From contig NZ_CP013381.1 of NCBI RefSeq assembly GCF_001513745.1, positions 1-64,000 on the forward strand: a DNA stretch of 64,000 bases, in the 5' to 3' direction. The translations under genes were made by a program, and so were the position numbers. The notes under the pieces are model-generated. The model was not told where the DNA came from. It worked only from the letters and a program-made list of their open reading frames with translations, and searched no databases. The DNA is from Burkholderia humptydooensis. Lineage in GTDB: Bacteria; Pseudomonadota; Gammaproteobacteria; Burkholderiales; Burkholderiaceae. Shown here in pieces: positions 17,380 through 26,817 of this stretch; position 1 is the first letter of the stretch, and the number at the start of each line of letters is the position of its first letter.

Positions 17380-17488
17380 CGAAGTAAAGTTCATGCGTGT
17401 TTGGGATCTCTTCGAGGGGCACGACTTTACTTCGCGACATCAACAAGATGGGAGTTTAGTTCGCGCCCGCGAAGAAAAGTAAAGTTAG
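17380..17488. repeat. AGTAAAGT repeats in AT-rich gap
   Basis: CGAAGTAAAGT (17380-17390) and ACTTTACTTCG (17424-17434) form a perfect 11-bp inverted repeat; AAGTAAAGTT recurs directly at 17479-17488. They lie in the only AT-rich, gene-free stretch after the toxin gene (17367-17658). They may be operators or the remnant of a recombination site. No other gene is seen in this gap. Confidence 0.5.
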
Positions 17489-17658
17489 ATCCGCGCGGTG
17501 GTCGCCTCGCGCTCACGAGATTGCATTGAGGGCAGATGTCACGACTACGATCTTCGGTATGTGCATCACGTTTTCCTTCAGTAGTGCATATTATGTATGT
17601 GCGCGTTGAGAGGCGGTCAAGCACCGAACGACACTTCCGCGTAGTCGGTTCGGTACGC

Positions 17659-17772
17659 TCAGGCGGCTTCTTCACCTGGCCACCAAGGCTTCGGCACACG
17701 GTCGATCCGATAGTCGTCGTTTCCTGCTTTCCATCGTGCCCACTCGTGAATGAATCTCGACCGCGCAATCAT
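17659..17772 (-). CDS. Translationally coupled small protein, 37 residues
   Basis: Begins MIARSRFIHEWARWKAGNDD and ends KPWWPGEEAA. The ATG overlaps the TGA of the 541-residue gene upstream in ATGA, a strong sign of coupled translation. It is rich in Trp and Arg. No family recognised. The overlap and codon pattern make a real gene likely despite its size. Confidence 0.55.
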   Translation of the reverse strand: MIARSRFIHEWARWKAGNDDYRIDRVPKPWWPGEEAA

Positions 17773-19394
17773 GCCAGACCGAGGCGATCGGCCCGCACGA
17801 GGGTGGGCCCGATAAAGACCAGTTTGCGCAATGACCGCTGTGGCCCGTGCGGCTGCATTTTGAAGTGCGGCCGGCGCCAGTGGCCCCGGACCTCCCGGTG
17901 CGTGCCGTCGGATGGCGATGACGCGGCGGGCGCCGCATCGAGCACGGCGGGCCCGATCACGTGACGGTCGTATAGCATTTCAATTTGCGCCAGCCGCTCG
18001 GTGCGCTTGCGCTTGCCCAACCCGCCGAAATCACGCGGCGCGTTTGTGTAAGCGCGATCCTGGACGACCTGGGCCTCGCCGGTTGCCAGGTAGAGCAGCA
18101 TTTTGATCGCATAGTCGAGCACGCGTCGCCAATGTTGCACCGTGGCAGCGATCGTGTCGGCGTCGACTTCCTGCTTCTGCGTCAGATCGGCACCGATGCC
18201 ATCGAGGAACTGGCGGATGGTTCGTTGGGGATCATCCAGCGGGATCGCGATGTTTCCCGTTTCGAGCCAGGATTCCGCCCGGACATCGGTCCAGAACAGC
18301 ACATTGATCACGTCGCTCGTCGCGTACCCGGAGTGCGACCCAGGCCCGCGGCGAAACAGCATGATCGCGTCCAGTCCGCCGCGATGCCCCCACCACGACG
18401 GATCGGGAATAATGCACATCGTCTCGGCCGGCAACTCGATCGTGCCAACCGGCACGTCGTCGGCAATGAACGCATCGTCGAGCAGGTGGTGCAGCGGCGG
18501 AGTGGGTTCGAACAAGACACCCTCGCACGCGTCGAACATCTGCCAGCACAGCGTGCCGTGGCCACGGGCTCGATCGTCGGTGCTTCTAAACAGGGTTGGG
18601 CTGCCGTTGCTCCACCATTCCAGATAGGTGCCGAAATCCGATCGCATCAGCGAAATCGGATCGTCCCGCAACCGCTTCGTCAACTCGGTACCGCTTGGGC
18701 CGGCGGCCGCCCTGACGCGGGACCAGGCGCCGAGTGCGCCACTGGCGCGGTAACGTACCGGCATCGGCAGGCGCGCGAATCGGTCATCCGCGGCCTGCTC
18801 GGTTTTGATCAGCGCCTCGCGAATCAGCTCCGCGATCGACGGCGTGTCGGGCGCGAGACGGGGCGGGTGCGGCTGCTTCACGCTCGCGAAGGGAGCCGTT
18901 GTGCGGTGCGACTGCTGGATCAGTGGCAGCTCGTGCCGCGCGACGAGAAACCGGGCGAGGATGACAGGACTGTAGTCGACCCGGAGGCGCATGGCGTGTG
19001 GCGGCAGGGCGGCTAGTCCGCTCGTGCGCGCCAGCGTCATGTGCACGCCCGCCGGCGCCGTCAGTGTCACGCATTCATCCCTCTCCAGACGACCGTGCCG
19101 CTGGATCAGGACCTCGGCCACGGACCGCCACGCGTGATCGATGTACTGCATCAGCCCCCCCGGGTTTCCGCCTGCGGGAAGCGGGTGCGCTTCAATGCGC
19201 ATCGACAGCTCAGGCAACAGGTCCTGGCAGACGACGGGCTGGCCGCGCAGTTCGAGCGACGCCGTCATCGCAAGGCTGAAAATGTCCTGGGTGTCGAGCG
19301 AATCGCCAAACACGTCCAGCTCGCGCCCTTCAGCGAAAAGCTGGCCGTCGGCCATGGCAATCCCGCGGGTTTCCAGGAAATAGGGAATCGTCAT
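17769..19394 (-). CDS. Unknown island protein, 541 residues
   Basis: Start chosen at the first ATG in frame (MTIPYFLETRGIAMADGQLF); a TTG 63 bases earlier is possible. No catalytic motif is recognised. The C-terminus has a distinctive basic, His/Trp-rich segment (REVRGHWRRPHFKMQPHG then LRKLVFIGPTLV) that I associate with conserved hypothetical proteins of phages and plasmids. It follows the type VI lipoprotein gene by about 100 bases in the same direction, but its link to that cassette is uncertain. It is coupled to the 37-residue ORF downstream. Confidence 0.55.
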   Translation of the reverse strand: MTIPYFLETRGIAMADGQLFAEGRELDVFGDSLDTQDIFSLAMTASLELRGQPVVCQDLLPELSMRIEAHPLPAGGNPGGLMQYIDHAWRSVAEVLIQRHGRLERDECVTLTAPAGVHMTLARTSGLAALPPHAMRLRVDYSPVILARFLVARHELPLIQQSHRTTAPFASVKQPHPPRLAPDTPSIAELIREALIKTEQAADDRFARLPMPVRYRASGALGAWSRVRAAAGPSGTELTKRLRDDPISLMRSDFGTYLEWWSNGSPTLFRSTDDRARGHGTLCWQMFDACEGVLFEPTPPLHHLLDDAFIADDVPVGTIELPAETMCIIPDPSWWGHRGGLDAIMLFRRGPGSHSGYATSDVINVLFWTDVRAESWLETGNIAIPLDDPQRTIRQFLDGIGADLTQKQEVDADTIAATVQHWRRVLDYAIKMLLYLATGEAQVVQDRAYTNAPRDFGGLGKRKRTERLAQIEMLYDRHVIGPAVLDAAPAASSPSDGTHREVRGHWRRPHFKMQPHGPQRSLRKLVFIGPTLVRADRLGLA

Positions 19395-19496
19395 CGCGAT
19401 GTTTGGATCAGGGGTATTGGCCAGAATTCGATTCAGACATCGAGAGTTGTCCTTCAAGATTCCGTAGCGTCGTATTTGCGCTCACCCCGTGCTCCG

Positions 19497-20069
19497 TTAT
19501 AAGACTCCGTTCAAGATCCCATGGGGCTCGCATGTCCCCTGGCTTGTTTTGGTAACCAACTTGAAACCCTTGTCGACCATACACGCGTCGAACATGCGAG
19601 CGTCAGCACGTGGGATGAACGGATCGCGATGCTGCGCATTGGGTTCGTAGGCGCAACTCCCGCACGCGTCTTGCCAAGGCAATTTGACGGACCTCCATAT
19701 TCTGGCAGCGTCGGCGCGTTCCTGAAATCGTTCGCATGTCATGCCGGGCTCTTGAATAAACGGATCGACACGGGCGCAAGCGTGATCAGCATCCGCTTTG
19801 CTCATGTTCCTGAAACGCTCGTCCGAGCGATTCCGGCACAGTTCTACATACTTGACGACACATTGCTCGATCAGCTCATCCTTGCACTGATCCCGTGCCT
19901 GCTCTACCCCCAAATGGTAGGCTGACAAAGTTTCGGCCTGCCAGTCAACGTACTTTCCAATGCCTTCTTCGTAACTATCGAATGGTCCGCAGATGTGCAA
20001 TGCCGCACATCCGGAGAGAAATGCAAAGGATGTGAGCAGAACCAGGAACACAATACGGTGCAAGTGCAT
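19497..20069 (-). CDS. Cys-rich lipoprotein of the type VI cassette
   Basis: 190 residues. N-terminal signal with lipobox (FLVLLTSFAFLSGCAALHIC), so the mature protein starts at a lipid-modified Cys. It contains about nine further cysteines (CKDELIEQC, CERF, CGSC), suggesting disulfides in the periplasm. It is the next gene after PAAR, 11 bases away. By position it could be a second immunity or accessory protein for the lipase effector; no family is recognised. Confidence 0.6.
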   Translation of the reverse strand: MHLHRIVFLVLLTSFAFLSGCAALHICGPFDSYEEGIGKYVDWQAETLSAYHLGVEQARDQCKDELIEQCVVKYVELCRNRSDERFRNMSKADADHACARVDPFIQEPGMTCERFQERADAARIWRSVKLPWQDACGSCAYEPNAQHRDPFIPRADARMFDACMVDKGFKLVTKTSQGTCEPHGILNGVL

Positions 20070-20080
20070 GGGAGCCCTGT

Positions 20081-20368
20081 TCAGACCTCGATATATGACA
20101 CGGATTGCGATGCCACCAGTTTCGGCGGGGTGGGGCACGCGCATAGGCAGAGATCGTCGCTCAATGCGGCCTCCCGCCCATCCGGTCCGGTGGTGGAGAT
20201 CCGCGCTCCGGTGCAGCCGATCTTGCCCACCGTCTTGCAGACGGGGCACCAAACCGGATCGTGCTCGTAGGCTTGCTCCCGGCCGCCGATCAGATCGGCG
20301 GCATCGCCCCCTTGCACGATGCCGCCGACGGTCGTCGTGTCACCCTTCACGATGTCGTAACGTCGCAT
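20081..20368 (-). CDS. PAAR-type spike tip protein
   Basis: 95 residues starting MRRYDIVKGDTTTVGGIVQG. The opening repeats and the later DPVWCPVCKTVG, GPDGREAALSDDLCLCACP are typical of short PAAR proteins that cap the VgrG trimer with a metal-bound point. The cysteines at CPVC and CLCAC would bind the metal. It is in the vgrG-lipase-immunity operon, which fits loading of the lipase on this spike. Confidence 0.78.
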   Translation of the reverse strand: MRRYDIVKGDTTTVGGIVQGGDAADLIGGREQAYEHDPVWCPVCKTVGKIGCTGARISTTGPDGREAALSDDLCLCACPTPPKLVASQSVSYIEV

Positions 20369-20379
20369 GTCTTCCTCGC

Positions 20380-21420
20380 TTAGACCGCGCCCGGCCGCAG
20401 ACGCAGGCTGTTCAGCAGCGTGTCCCACGTTTGCAGCGCACTGGCCTCGTCGACCGGGGACGTCGCCTCTTCAGGCTTCAAATCGGGGCTGCTCGCACCG
20501 AGCAGCAACTGGATGGCCGTATGCGGCTTCGCCAACGTGCTCGGATCACCCGGCGCGAGCAGGTAGAAGCGGTACGACGTGATTTCGCCTTCCTTCAGCG
20601 CGAACAGCACTTCCTCGGCGTCCATCCCGGCCACCGTGCGTTTGCCTTGCCGCAGGATGCGGTAGCTGCCGCTCGACACGCGGTCCATCTGCGCGCGCAG
20701 ATCAGGAAGCGTCTTGGTCAGTGGACGTCCTTGGTCCGCACTCATCGACTTGCGCATCTGGACGACGAGCAGCGCCGGCCGCCCCGGCATCAGCGCGAAC
20801 GACTGGCTGACTTCTTCGGGATAGGTTGAAGAACCCGTGACGATCCCGCCATCGAAGCAAAAACCCGATTCGGTCGGCACCGACCAGTTGTCGCGCGCCT
20901 TGATGCGACGATAGAGATCGGTGTAAACAGGCTCGAACTTATCCAAACCACTTGAACCAAATGACCCAGTTGTATGGAGCAAGGTGTTGTTATCGTAGAT
21001 ATACCCTTCAGAATCAAAGGGAAGTTTAACTCCCTCGGTATAAGCATCTACGTAAGCGAAGACCTTCGAGTTGCTCGTCGGCGAAAACTCTTTTTCGAGC
21101 CACACATGGTCAATCGGCTTGCTACCATTCCCTGGATCGACTCTTTTCCTTGTTTTTAGCTTTCTTTCCAATTCACCAACTTTCGCCTGATAAGTGGCAA
21201 TCGGAACATTGTGCTGGGTCTCTAGTTTCTCTCCCCGAAACGCGTATTGCTGATTCGTGATCTTGCTGGCTGTGGGTCGATCGAACACAAAGCGGCCGAT
21301 GCACCACGGGCGCGGCTTGGACAACAAGGGATTCGTCATGGTCGGTTCACCGGAAAACGTTATCGAACAGGCGCACACGCCCGCCACTAAAACCAGGAGT
21401 CGGCCAATACGCGTCAGCAT
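20380..21420 (-). CDS. Tli4-like T6SS immunity protein
   Basis: 346 residues. N-terminal hydrophobic signal (LLVLVAGVCACS) with a possible lipobox Cys, consistent with periplasmic location. The mature part opens PWCIGRFVFDRP, which I recognise from the Tli4 family of immunity proteins that neutralise Tle4 lipases. The ATG overlaps the effector stop by seven bases, so effector and immunity are translated together. Standard length for the family. Confidence 0.7.
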   Translation of the reverse strand: MLTRIGRLLVLVAGVCACSITFSGEPTMTNPLLSKPRPWCIGRFVFDRPTASKITNQQYAFRGEKLETQHNVPIATYQAKVGELERKLKTRKRVDPGNGSKPIDHVWLEKEFSPTSNSKVFAYVDAYTEGVKLPFDSEGYIYDNNTLLHTTGSFGSSGLDKFEPVYTDLYRRIKARDNWSVPTESGFCFDGGIVTGSSTYPEEVSQSFALMPGRPALLVVQMRKSMSADQGRPLTKTLPDLRAQMDRVSSGSYRILRQGKRTVAGMDAEEVLFALKEGEITSYRFYLLAPGDPSTLAKPHTAIQLLLGASSPDLKPEEATSPVDEASALQTWDTLLNSLRLRPGAV

Positions 21421-23351
21421 TTCGGCTCCGGTGCATCCTGCGCAATTTGTACGATGCTGTAGAGTAGCGCCCAGCGCGCCCACGGATGGTTGTAGCTTTC
21501 CTGGTGCACATAGCCTCCTTGGTCAAACACCATTTGTACGCCTGGGGCCGCACCACCATTCGCGCCGCGCGCAGGGGCTTCGGCCGACCAGACCGGCACC
21601 GTGCCGTCGCCGGGCACGATGCCATTCTTCTCGGGGTCGGGCGCGTCGCTGCCCGAGGGCAGCTTCGCCACCTTCTGCACCTCGAATTCGATGGTGACGT
21701 TGCGCGAGTCCAGGTGCACGCGCACCGTGCCGCTATGCGAATCGTGCATGAACCGCGCGGCCCGCAGTTCTTCCTCCGTCACGTCCGGCGGCACGATGCC
21801 TTTCCAGATTACCGTCCCCCACGCCAACAGATCGTCGAGTTTCTTGCCTTTCTCGATCGTGGGTTTGCTGTGACTCTCGCTCGAAGCAGCTGCTCCCCTT
21901 GGCTTTAAAGCGCCATCCCCATAGGTTACGTACGTGTTATCGTGGTAGACTGATTTTATATTATTTTGATTGTCTACCACATTCTTCATTGTCTTGTTGA
22001 AGTTTTCAGAAACTGTATCCCCGCGCCCCAAATCGTCCAGCCGCTCTTTGACGATTCCTGCTGGATCGAGCAGCGAAGCCGATTCTTCCGGCACCAAACC
22101 AAACCATTTTGAATTGGTATAAATCTCTTTGTAAACGTCACCTTCTTTCGGCAACTTCATCACCGGCTCACCGTTGAGCCGCGCAAAGATCCACCACGGT
22201 TCACCGTTGTGATAATCCGGCATCGGCAACAGTTCGAGCGCGCCCGGCGCGTTTGCGGCCACCGCCACGAACTCGTCCGCGTTGCTGCCGAGCAGCGCGC
22301 CGTTGATGAAGCCGTTCAGCCCGCCCTCGCTGCCGCCGCCGGTGCGGAACCGCTTCGCTGCGATCGGCGCGCCGGTCGCCGGCATCACGTTGTGGAACAC
22401 GCCGTGCATCAAGTCCGCCGCGCCGTGCATCGCGATCGCCATGCGCGCGACCAGGCCGCCCATCGAGTGGGTCAGGATGATCGCCTTGCCGCTGTCGTTC
22501 TCTGCGATGATCTCCTTGATCCCCATCAGGCGCATCTTCTTGCCGGTTTTCTTGTCCTCGAAATCCCGGCCCTCGATGACGTCCCTGGCCGACTTCTCGT
22601 TCGATTGCAGCCAGTTGTAGCCGATCGCATACACCCGGTACCGGTATTTCACGAAGTGCTGGAAAGCCTCGGATTTTTCCGTGAGCTTCTGCCCCCGGCC
22701 TTGCGCGCCGGCATCGGTCGCCCCATAGTCGGCCGGCTCGGTATCCAGCAGGGGCTTGAGTGTCCACTTCTTGCCGTCGGGGTCGGGCTTGACCCATTGC
22801 CCCTGCACCTCGTTCAGGTGCTTCACATCGTTCAACTGCTCTTCCAGCCACGCCAGCACCGGCTGATAGCTCGAGCGGTACACCGAGCCCCAGCCGCGTC
22901 GACGCGCCTCTGCTTCATCGACATACTGGTTTTCCGTGTCATTCTTTTGAAGCTTGCCGGCACGGATCGGGCCGAACGGGGTCACTGCGGCCACGGTCGG
23001 ATCGAACTGCGTTTCCCGCGAGGACGCGCCTTTGAACCACATGCCGAGCAACGTCGGCAATGCGCCCGCATCCCCCAGCCAGCCGTCCGTGTTCGGCGCA
23101 AAGAACATCTCGTCGCCCGTGGCTGTGTTCACCAGCGGCGAACCCATCACGCCCGGCAGGAAGATCACCGGAATGATCGGCCGAACGTCGCACAGCAGTT
23201 CCTTGCGCCGCGTGTCGCTGGCCGGCGTCAGCGTGAAGTGGCCGACCGACGCGCCGTCCTTGTCCGTGCGCCCGATCTGCTGCACGACCTCTTGCTCGGC
23301 GCCATCGTCGAACGGCGAACCGCCGCCGGTTTGATTCGTGTTATCGGTCAT
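21414..23351 (-). CDS. Tle4-like type VI lipase effector
   Basis: 645 residues, alpha/beta hydrolase. The strand VIFLPGVMGSPL opens the fold, THSMGGLVARM gives the nucleophile S296, GDGTVPVWS the acid, and VHQESYNHP the His. Large inserted lid segments lie between. No signal peptide, as expected for a type VI cargo. It follows vgrG by 34 bases and is followed by a Tli4-like immunity gene, so a phospholipase toxin delivered to rival periplasm or membrane is the best reading. Base composition is uneven, with an AT-rich patch around 21,940-22,150, which hints at modular exchange of the C-terminal half. Confidence 0.75.
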   Translation of the reverse strand: MTDNTNQTGGGSPFDDGAEQEVVQQIGRTDKDGASVGHFTLTPASDTRRKELLCDVRPIIPVIFLPGVMGSPLVNTATGDEMFFAPNTDGWLGDAGALPTLLGMWFKGASSRETQFDPTVAAVTPFGPIRAGKLQKNDTENQYVDEAEARRRGWGSVYRSSYQPVLAWLEEQLNDVKHLNEVQGQWVKPDPDGKKWTLKPLLDTEPADYGATDAGAQGRGQKLTEKSEAFQHFVKYRYRVYAIGYNWLQSNEKSARDVIEGRDFEDKKTGKKMRLMGIKEIIAENDSGKAIILTHSMGGLVARMAIAMHGAADLMHGVFHNVMPATGAPIAAKRFRTGGGSEGGLNGFINGALLGSNADEFVAVAANAPGALELLPMPDYHNGEPWWIFARLNGEPVMKLPKEGDVYKEIYTNSKWFGLVPEESASLLDPAGIVKERLDDLGRGDTVSENFNKTMKNVVDNQNNIKSVYHDNTYVTYGDGALKPRGAAASSESHSKPTIEKGKKLDDLLAWGTVIWKGIVPPDVTEEELRAARFMHDSHSGTVRVHLDSRNVTIEFEVQKVAKLPSGSDAPDPEKNGIVPGDGTVPVWSAEAPARGANGGAAPGVQMVFDQGGYVHQESYNHPWARWALLYSIVQIAQDAPEPKC

Positions 23352-23385
23352 TTTCGTTCTTCAATTTCCGCATCGATTTTCGGAT

Positions 23386-26172
23386 TCAAGCCGCGGGGCC
23401 GCTCGGCGTCGGCCGCAACGCGCGCACCGCGAGCTTCTCGATATCCTCGCTCTTCTGCTCGGTAATTTGCCCCAGTTCGTTCGTCACCCCGGTCAGGCGC
23501 GTGCCGTCCCCGCGGATCAGTTCGTACGGGTGGTTTTTCAGTACCTCGCCCGTGACGCGATCGCGCAGTATGTACGGATCGTTGAACTGCGCCTGCGGCA
23601 AACTGTTCATGTGCTCGGCCACCGAACTGGGCCCCTGCCGGCTGAACGACGCCGACTTGATCGTTCGGGCGCCGCGCGTGCCGTCCTCGATGCCGGCTTT
23701 CGTCAGGCGCAAGTACGAGCCGCCGCACTTCAAAATCAGTTCTTCGGTCGCCTCGATCACGATCCGCTTCTTGCTGAACAGCGACGTATCCTTGGCCGAG
23801 TTCAGCTTGATTTCATCGGTGTGCGCCGACACCTCAATTGGCCCCTTGGCGGCGAACAGCTTCATGCCGGCCTTGTGCACGAACAGGCTGATCTTCTCCG
23901 CGGCCGCCGCGATCAGCGACTTGCCGCTCGCCAGGTGCGTGTTCCCGCCGCTGATCACGTTGGCTTCCGCTTCGGCTACCACGTGCGCCGAGCGGTCCGC
24001 CACGGCGGCAAAATCCGCAGGCGTCGCGATCACGATCACCGGCTTCGCAAACCCGTTGGCGCTGCCCGTGCCGCCGCCGGCGGTCACCCCGCCCGAGGTT
24101 TGCCCCGACACCGCATGCTGCGCGGCCGCCGTCAGCGCCTTGAGCGCGTCCTGACCCGCCTGCAGCGATTCGGCCTGCGCGGTCGTGCTGGCGCTCGACA
24201 GCGATTCCACCAGCATCCCGGTCTTCTGCAACTGCGCGCGGACCTCATCGACACTGAGCTGCTCGTCGTCGTATGCCTTCGGGTGCGTGCTGATCGAGAG
24301 GCCCTTGCTCGCCCGCACGGCACCATATTCGTCGGCATGCAGCATGAACCCCTGGCCGAGATACCGACCGCGCGTGTTGCCGTCCTGCTGGATCAGATAG
24401 CCCTGGGTGAGCGCCGCGTAGCTCTTGCCCGTGTAGCTGATGAGCCGCGTGCCGCCCTGGTTCGTCGCGTCGTCATGCACGAACGCGTTGTACGCGCCGG
24501 TGTTGCCGAAGCCCAGCGACTGGAAGCCCGACAGCAGCACGTTCGTATGCCACGGCGCCGGCGTCGTGCCGCCGCTGGCACGCCCCAGAATAAAGGGCTT
24601 GTCACAGTCATTGCCCCAGTAGCCGATGAGCACCCATTCGCCCGCGCGCGGTACGTGCACCGCGCCGTAACCGTTGCCCGTGTCCGCCTGCATCGACGAC
24701 AGCAGCGGCGACGCATTGAACGCGCCATCCGGATTTTTCCGGTCCCATGCGAAATGGACGCGGACCTGATTCCGCTCGTTCGACCAGGCCTCGATTCCCT
24801 GCTGCGTGACGACGAGCGCGTGCTCGATCGACATCGCCGGCTTCGGATGCTCGAATGGGCTACGAAACTCGACCCGCGCGTCCTGAGCCTCGACCTCGAG
24901 CACAAAGAAGCCGGCCGTACCGTCCTCGACGTGGCCCGGCGTCGTGAAGCGCGCGCCGTGTGCCGTCTGCTGCTCGGCCAGCGTCGCGCGCAGGCTGAGC
25001 GGGAATTCGGTCATCGGCTGGCCGATCGGCACGTTGTTCTCGATGAACCAGCGCGCCTCGACCACCAGGAACGTCCGGGCGGCTTCGTCGCGCTCCGGAT
25101 GACGCGGATGGTCGTTCAGCACGAAGCGCGACCCCGCATCGAGCCAGCGCAGACTGCCGACCCCGAAGTAGCGCCGGGCACGTGCATCCCAGCCCTGCAC
25201 GCGCCGGCGCGCGCGGGCCGCGCCGCTGTCGGAATCGGGGTAGCCGTACGCGGTCGGCTCGTAGACCGTCATCGGCACGCTCGGAATCCGGTGCTGCTGC
25301 GCCTGGTGTCGCCCGTCGTCCGTCACGTAGCTGATCGACGCGAGCGTACTCGCCGCTTCAAAGCGGGACGCGGGGCGTTTGTAATCGAACGCGCTCGACT
25401 CGTACCGCAGACTCTGCATCGTCTGCATCGCCGCCCAGTGCGTGAACCCGTTCACCGCCTCGTCGGCGCCGGCGCCACGCGCGAAGTCGGCCGGTTTGGC
25501 GTCGGGGAGCGCCGCGATCTGGTCGACGATCACCAGCATGGACTTCGGCGTCTCGCCGTCCTTCACAGGCGCGTGAACCCAGTAGCAATACCAGCCTTCG
25601 TCTTCGAGCAGCCGGTGGAAAAAATGCAGATCCGTTTCGCTCTGCCGGCACCACGAGCGCACCGCCGGCTCGCGGTTCAGATTGAAACGGAATTGGCCTT
25701 GCAGTTGCGGATAGCGATTCAGGAGGTCGGACACGATCTCCTGCGCCGTCCGTTCGAGCCAGCCTTCGTCGTTATGTGTGCCGCTCAGGAACACCAGCGC
25801 CGACGAAAATTCGAGCTGGTACGTCGACAGCCCACCATCCCCGCCCAGGTAGCCGACCTTGTGCACGAAGCCGTGGATCGGGCGATACACCGGATCGTCA
25901 TACGGGGCGCTCGGCTGTTGCAGCCACAACGTCACCGGCTGATGCATCAGCGACAACAACGCGGTGTCGTCGCGCAGCGACGCGACATCGAGTGTCCAGT
26001 GATAATCGTGGCCGATCCGTGCCGATCCGCGTGCGCGCAGCGGAATCAGCGCGTTCTGGCCGAGCGGCGTGTCCAGCCGCAACAGGCGGTTTCGCTGCAA
26101 TAGGCCCCGGTGGATCGCGTTATACAGATCGCGATATTTCAGTTCCCCGAGCGCCGGTGGTCTGAGTACCAT
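23386..26172 (-). CDS. vgrG: VgrG spike with DUF2345 and C-terminal extension
   Basis: 928 residues. The gp27-like part (WCRQSETDLHFFHRLLEDEG near residue 180), the gp5-like OB region (NQVRVHFAWDRKNPDG near 490) and a DUF2345 domain (residues roughly 740-830) occur in the usual order. A further 90 residues (FNDPYILRDRVTGEVL and onward) look like the transthyretin-like extension that docks lipase effectors on VgrG. It heads a leftward operon with lipase, immunity and PAAR. No sheath or baseplate genes are in the window, so it is an orphan vgrG cassette that depends on a chromosomal T6SS. Confidence 0.88.
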   Translation of the reverse strand: MVLRPPALGELKYRDLYNAIHRGLLQRNRLLRLDTPLGQNALIPLRARGSARIGHDYHWTLDVASLRDDTALLSLMHQPVTLWLQQPSAPYDDPVYRPIHGFVHKVGYLGGDGGLSTYQLEFSSALVFLSGTHNDEGWLERTAQEIVSDLLNRYPQLQGQFRFNLNREPAVRSWCRQSETDLHFFHRLLEDEGWYCYWVHAPVKDGETPKSMLVIVDQIAALPDAKPADFARGAGADEAVNGFTHWAAMQTMQSLRYESSAFDYKRPASRFEAASTLASISYVTDDGRHQAQQHRIPSVPMTVYEPTAYGYPDSDSGAARARRRVQGWDARARRYFGVGSLRWLDAGSRFVLNDHPRHPERDEAARTFLVVEARWFIENNVPIGQPMTEFPLSLRATLAEQQTAHGARFTTPGHVEDGTAGFFVLEVEAQDARVEFRSPFEHPKPAMSIEHALVVTQQGIEAWSNERNQVRVHFAWDRKNPDGAFNASPLLSSMQADTGNGYGAVHVPRAGEWVLIGYWGNDCDKPFILGRASGGTTPAPWHTNVLLSGFQSLGFGNTGAYNAFVHDDATNQGGTRLISYTGKSYAALTQGYLIQQDGNTRGRYLGQGFMLHADEYGAVRASKGLSISTHPKAYDDEQLSVDEVRAQLQKTGMLVESLSSASTTAQAESLQAGQDALKALTAAAQHAVSGQTSGGVTAGGGTGSANGFAKPVIVIATPADFAAVADRSAHVVAEAEANVISGGNTHLASGKSLIAAAAEKISLFVHKAGMKLFAAKGPIEVSAHTDEIKLNSAKDTSLFSKKRIVIEATEELILKCGGSYLRLTKAGIEDGTRGARTIKSASFSRQGPSSVAEHMNSLPQAQFNDPYILRDRVTGEVLKNHPYELIRGDGTRLTGVTNELGQITEQKSEDIEKLAVRALRPTPSGPAA

Positions 26173-26440
26173 TTATCTCTCAATATTTTTCTAGAATTTT
26201 CTGCCGCACATGCGGCCAGCTCATTTTAGGCAGAGCAAATGACATCAAACTACAGCGATTGTCAAATAATCGTGCCCCAATTAAAAAGGAGGGCGCTGCC
26301 AGTCGACGATCATTGCCTTGATATGGCTTCCATCAACATCAGCGCTCCGCAATGACTGGACTATTCTAACCGGTTGCCTGGATCGTCCGGATATCGACGG
26401 TCAAACCGGTGCCCGTCGGCATCGAATCACTGCGCAGGCG
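26173..26440 (-). promoter_or_regulatory. AT-rich promoter region of the vgrG operon
   Basis: About 270 bases without a plausible gene, markedly AT-rich next to the vgrG start (26173-26300). It is bounded upstream by a leftward intrinsic terminator. I could not choose one -35/-10 pair. Confidence 0.45.
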
Positions 26441-26469
26441 AAAAAAAGGCCGACCAGGAAAAGTCGGCC
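26441..26469 (-). terminator. Leftward intrinsic terminator
   Basis: On the minus strand GGCCGAC and GTCGGCC enclose eight bases and are followed by a run of seven T. It insulates the vgrG promoter from leftward transcription starting further right. No convincing leftward gene ends here. Confidence 0.75.
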
Positions 26470-26817
26470 CGAACGTTCCGGCAAACCGGGGAGGTTTCGC
26501 CAGAACCTGAGAGAGTCATGATTATCGCATGGCGGACGGACGCGCATTGCTCAGGACTGCGTGGCTTGCGGGTACGACATCCAGTCCCGCACACGATTTG
26601 GCGTGCCGCGGCCACACGATACAATCGAGCCCATCGTCGACGCCGGCCAGCCTAGCCGGCAATGTCACGCGCATTCGTCCACCGGCGGGAGTCGCCACAC
26701 GAAAACCACCAAACCGCGAACGCCCGTCTGGCGGCCGATCCGCCTCTTGCCACTCATGTTCGAGTTGTTCGGCGCACAGTTGATGGAGGCGCAGATCACG
26801 TGCGACAAACTTGGGCA

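Noticed and set aside
23338..26103. A 900-codon plus-strand frame opposite vgrG
   Set aside because: Mirror frame of VgrG with Arg/His-rich composition; VgrG domains on the minus strand are decisive.
26470..26520. Riboswitch-like string with AGGTTTCGCC and ACCTGAGAG
   Set aside because: It recalls a glycine riboswitch, but the paired conserved core could not be found and no fitting gene follows.
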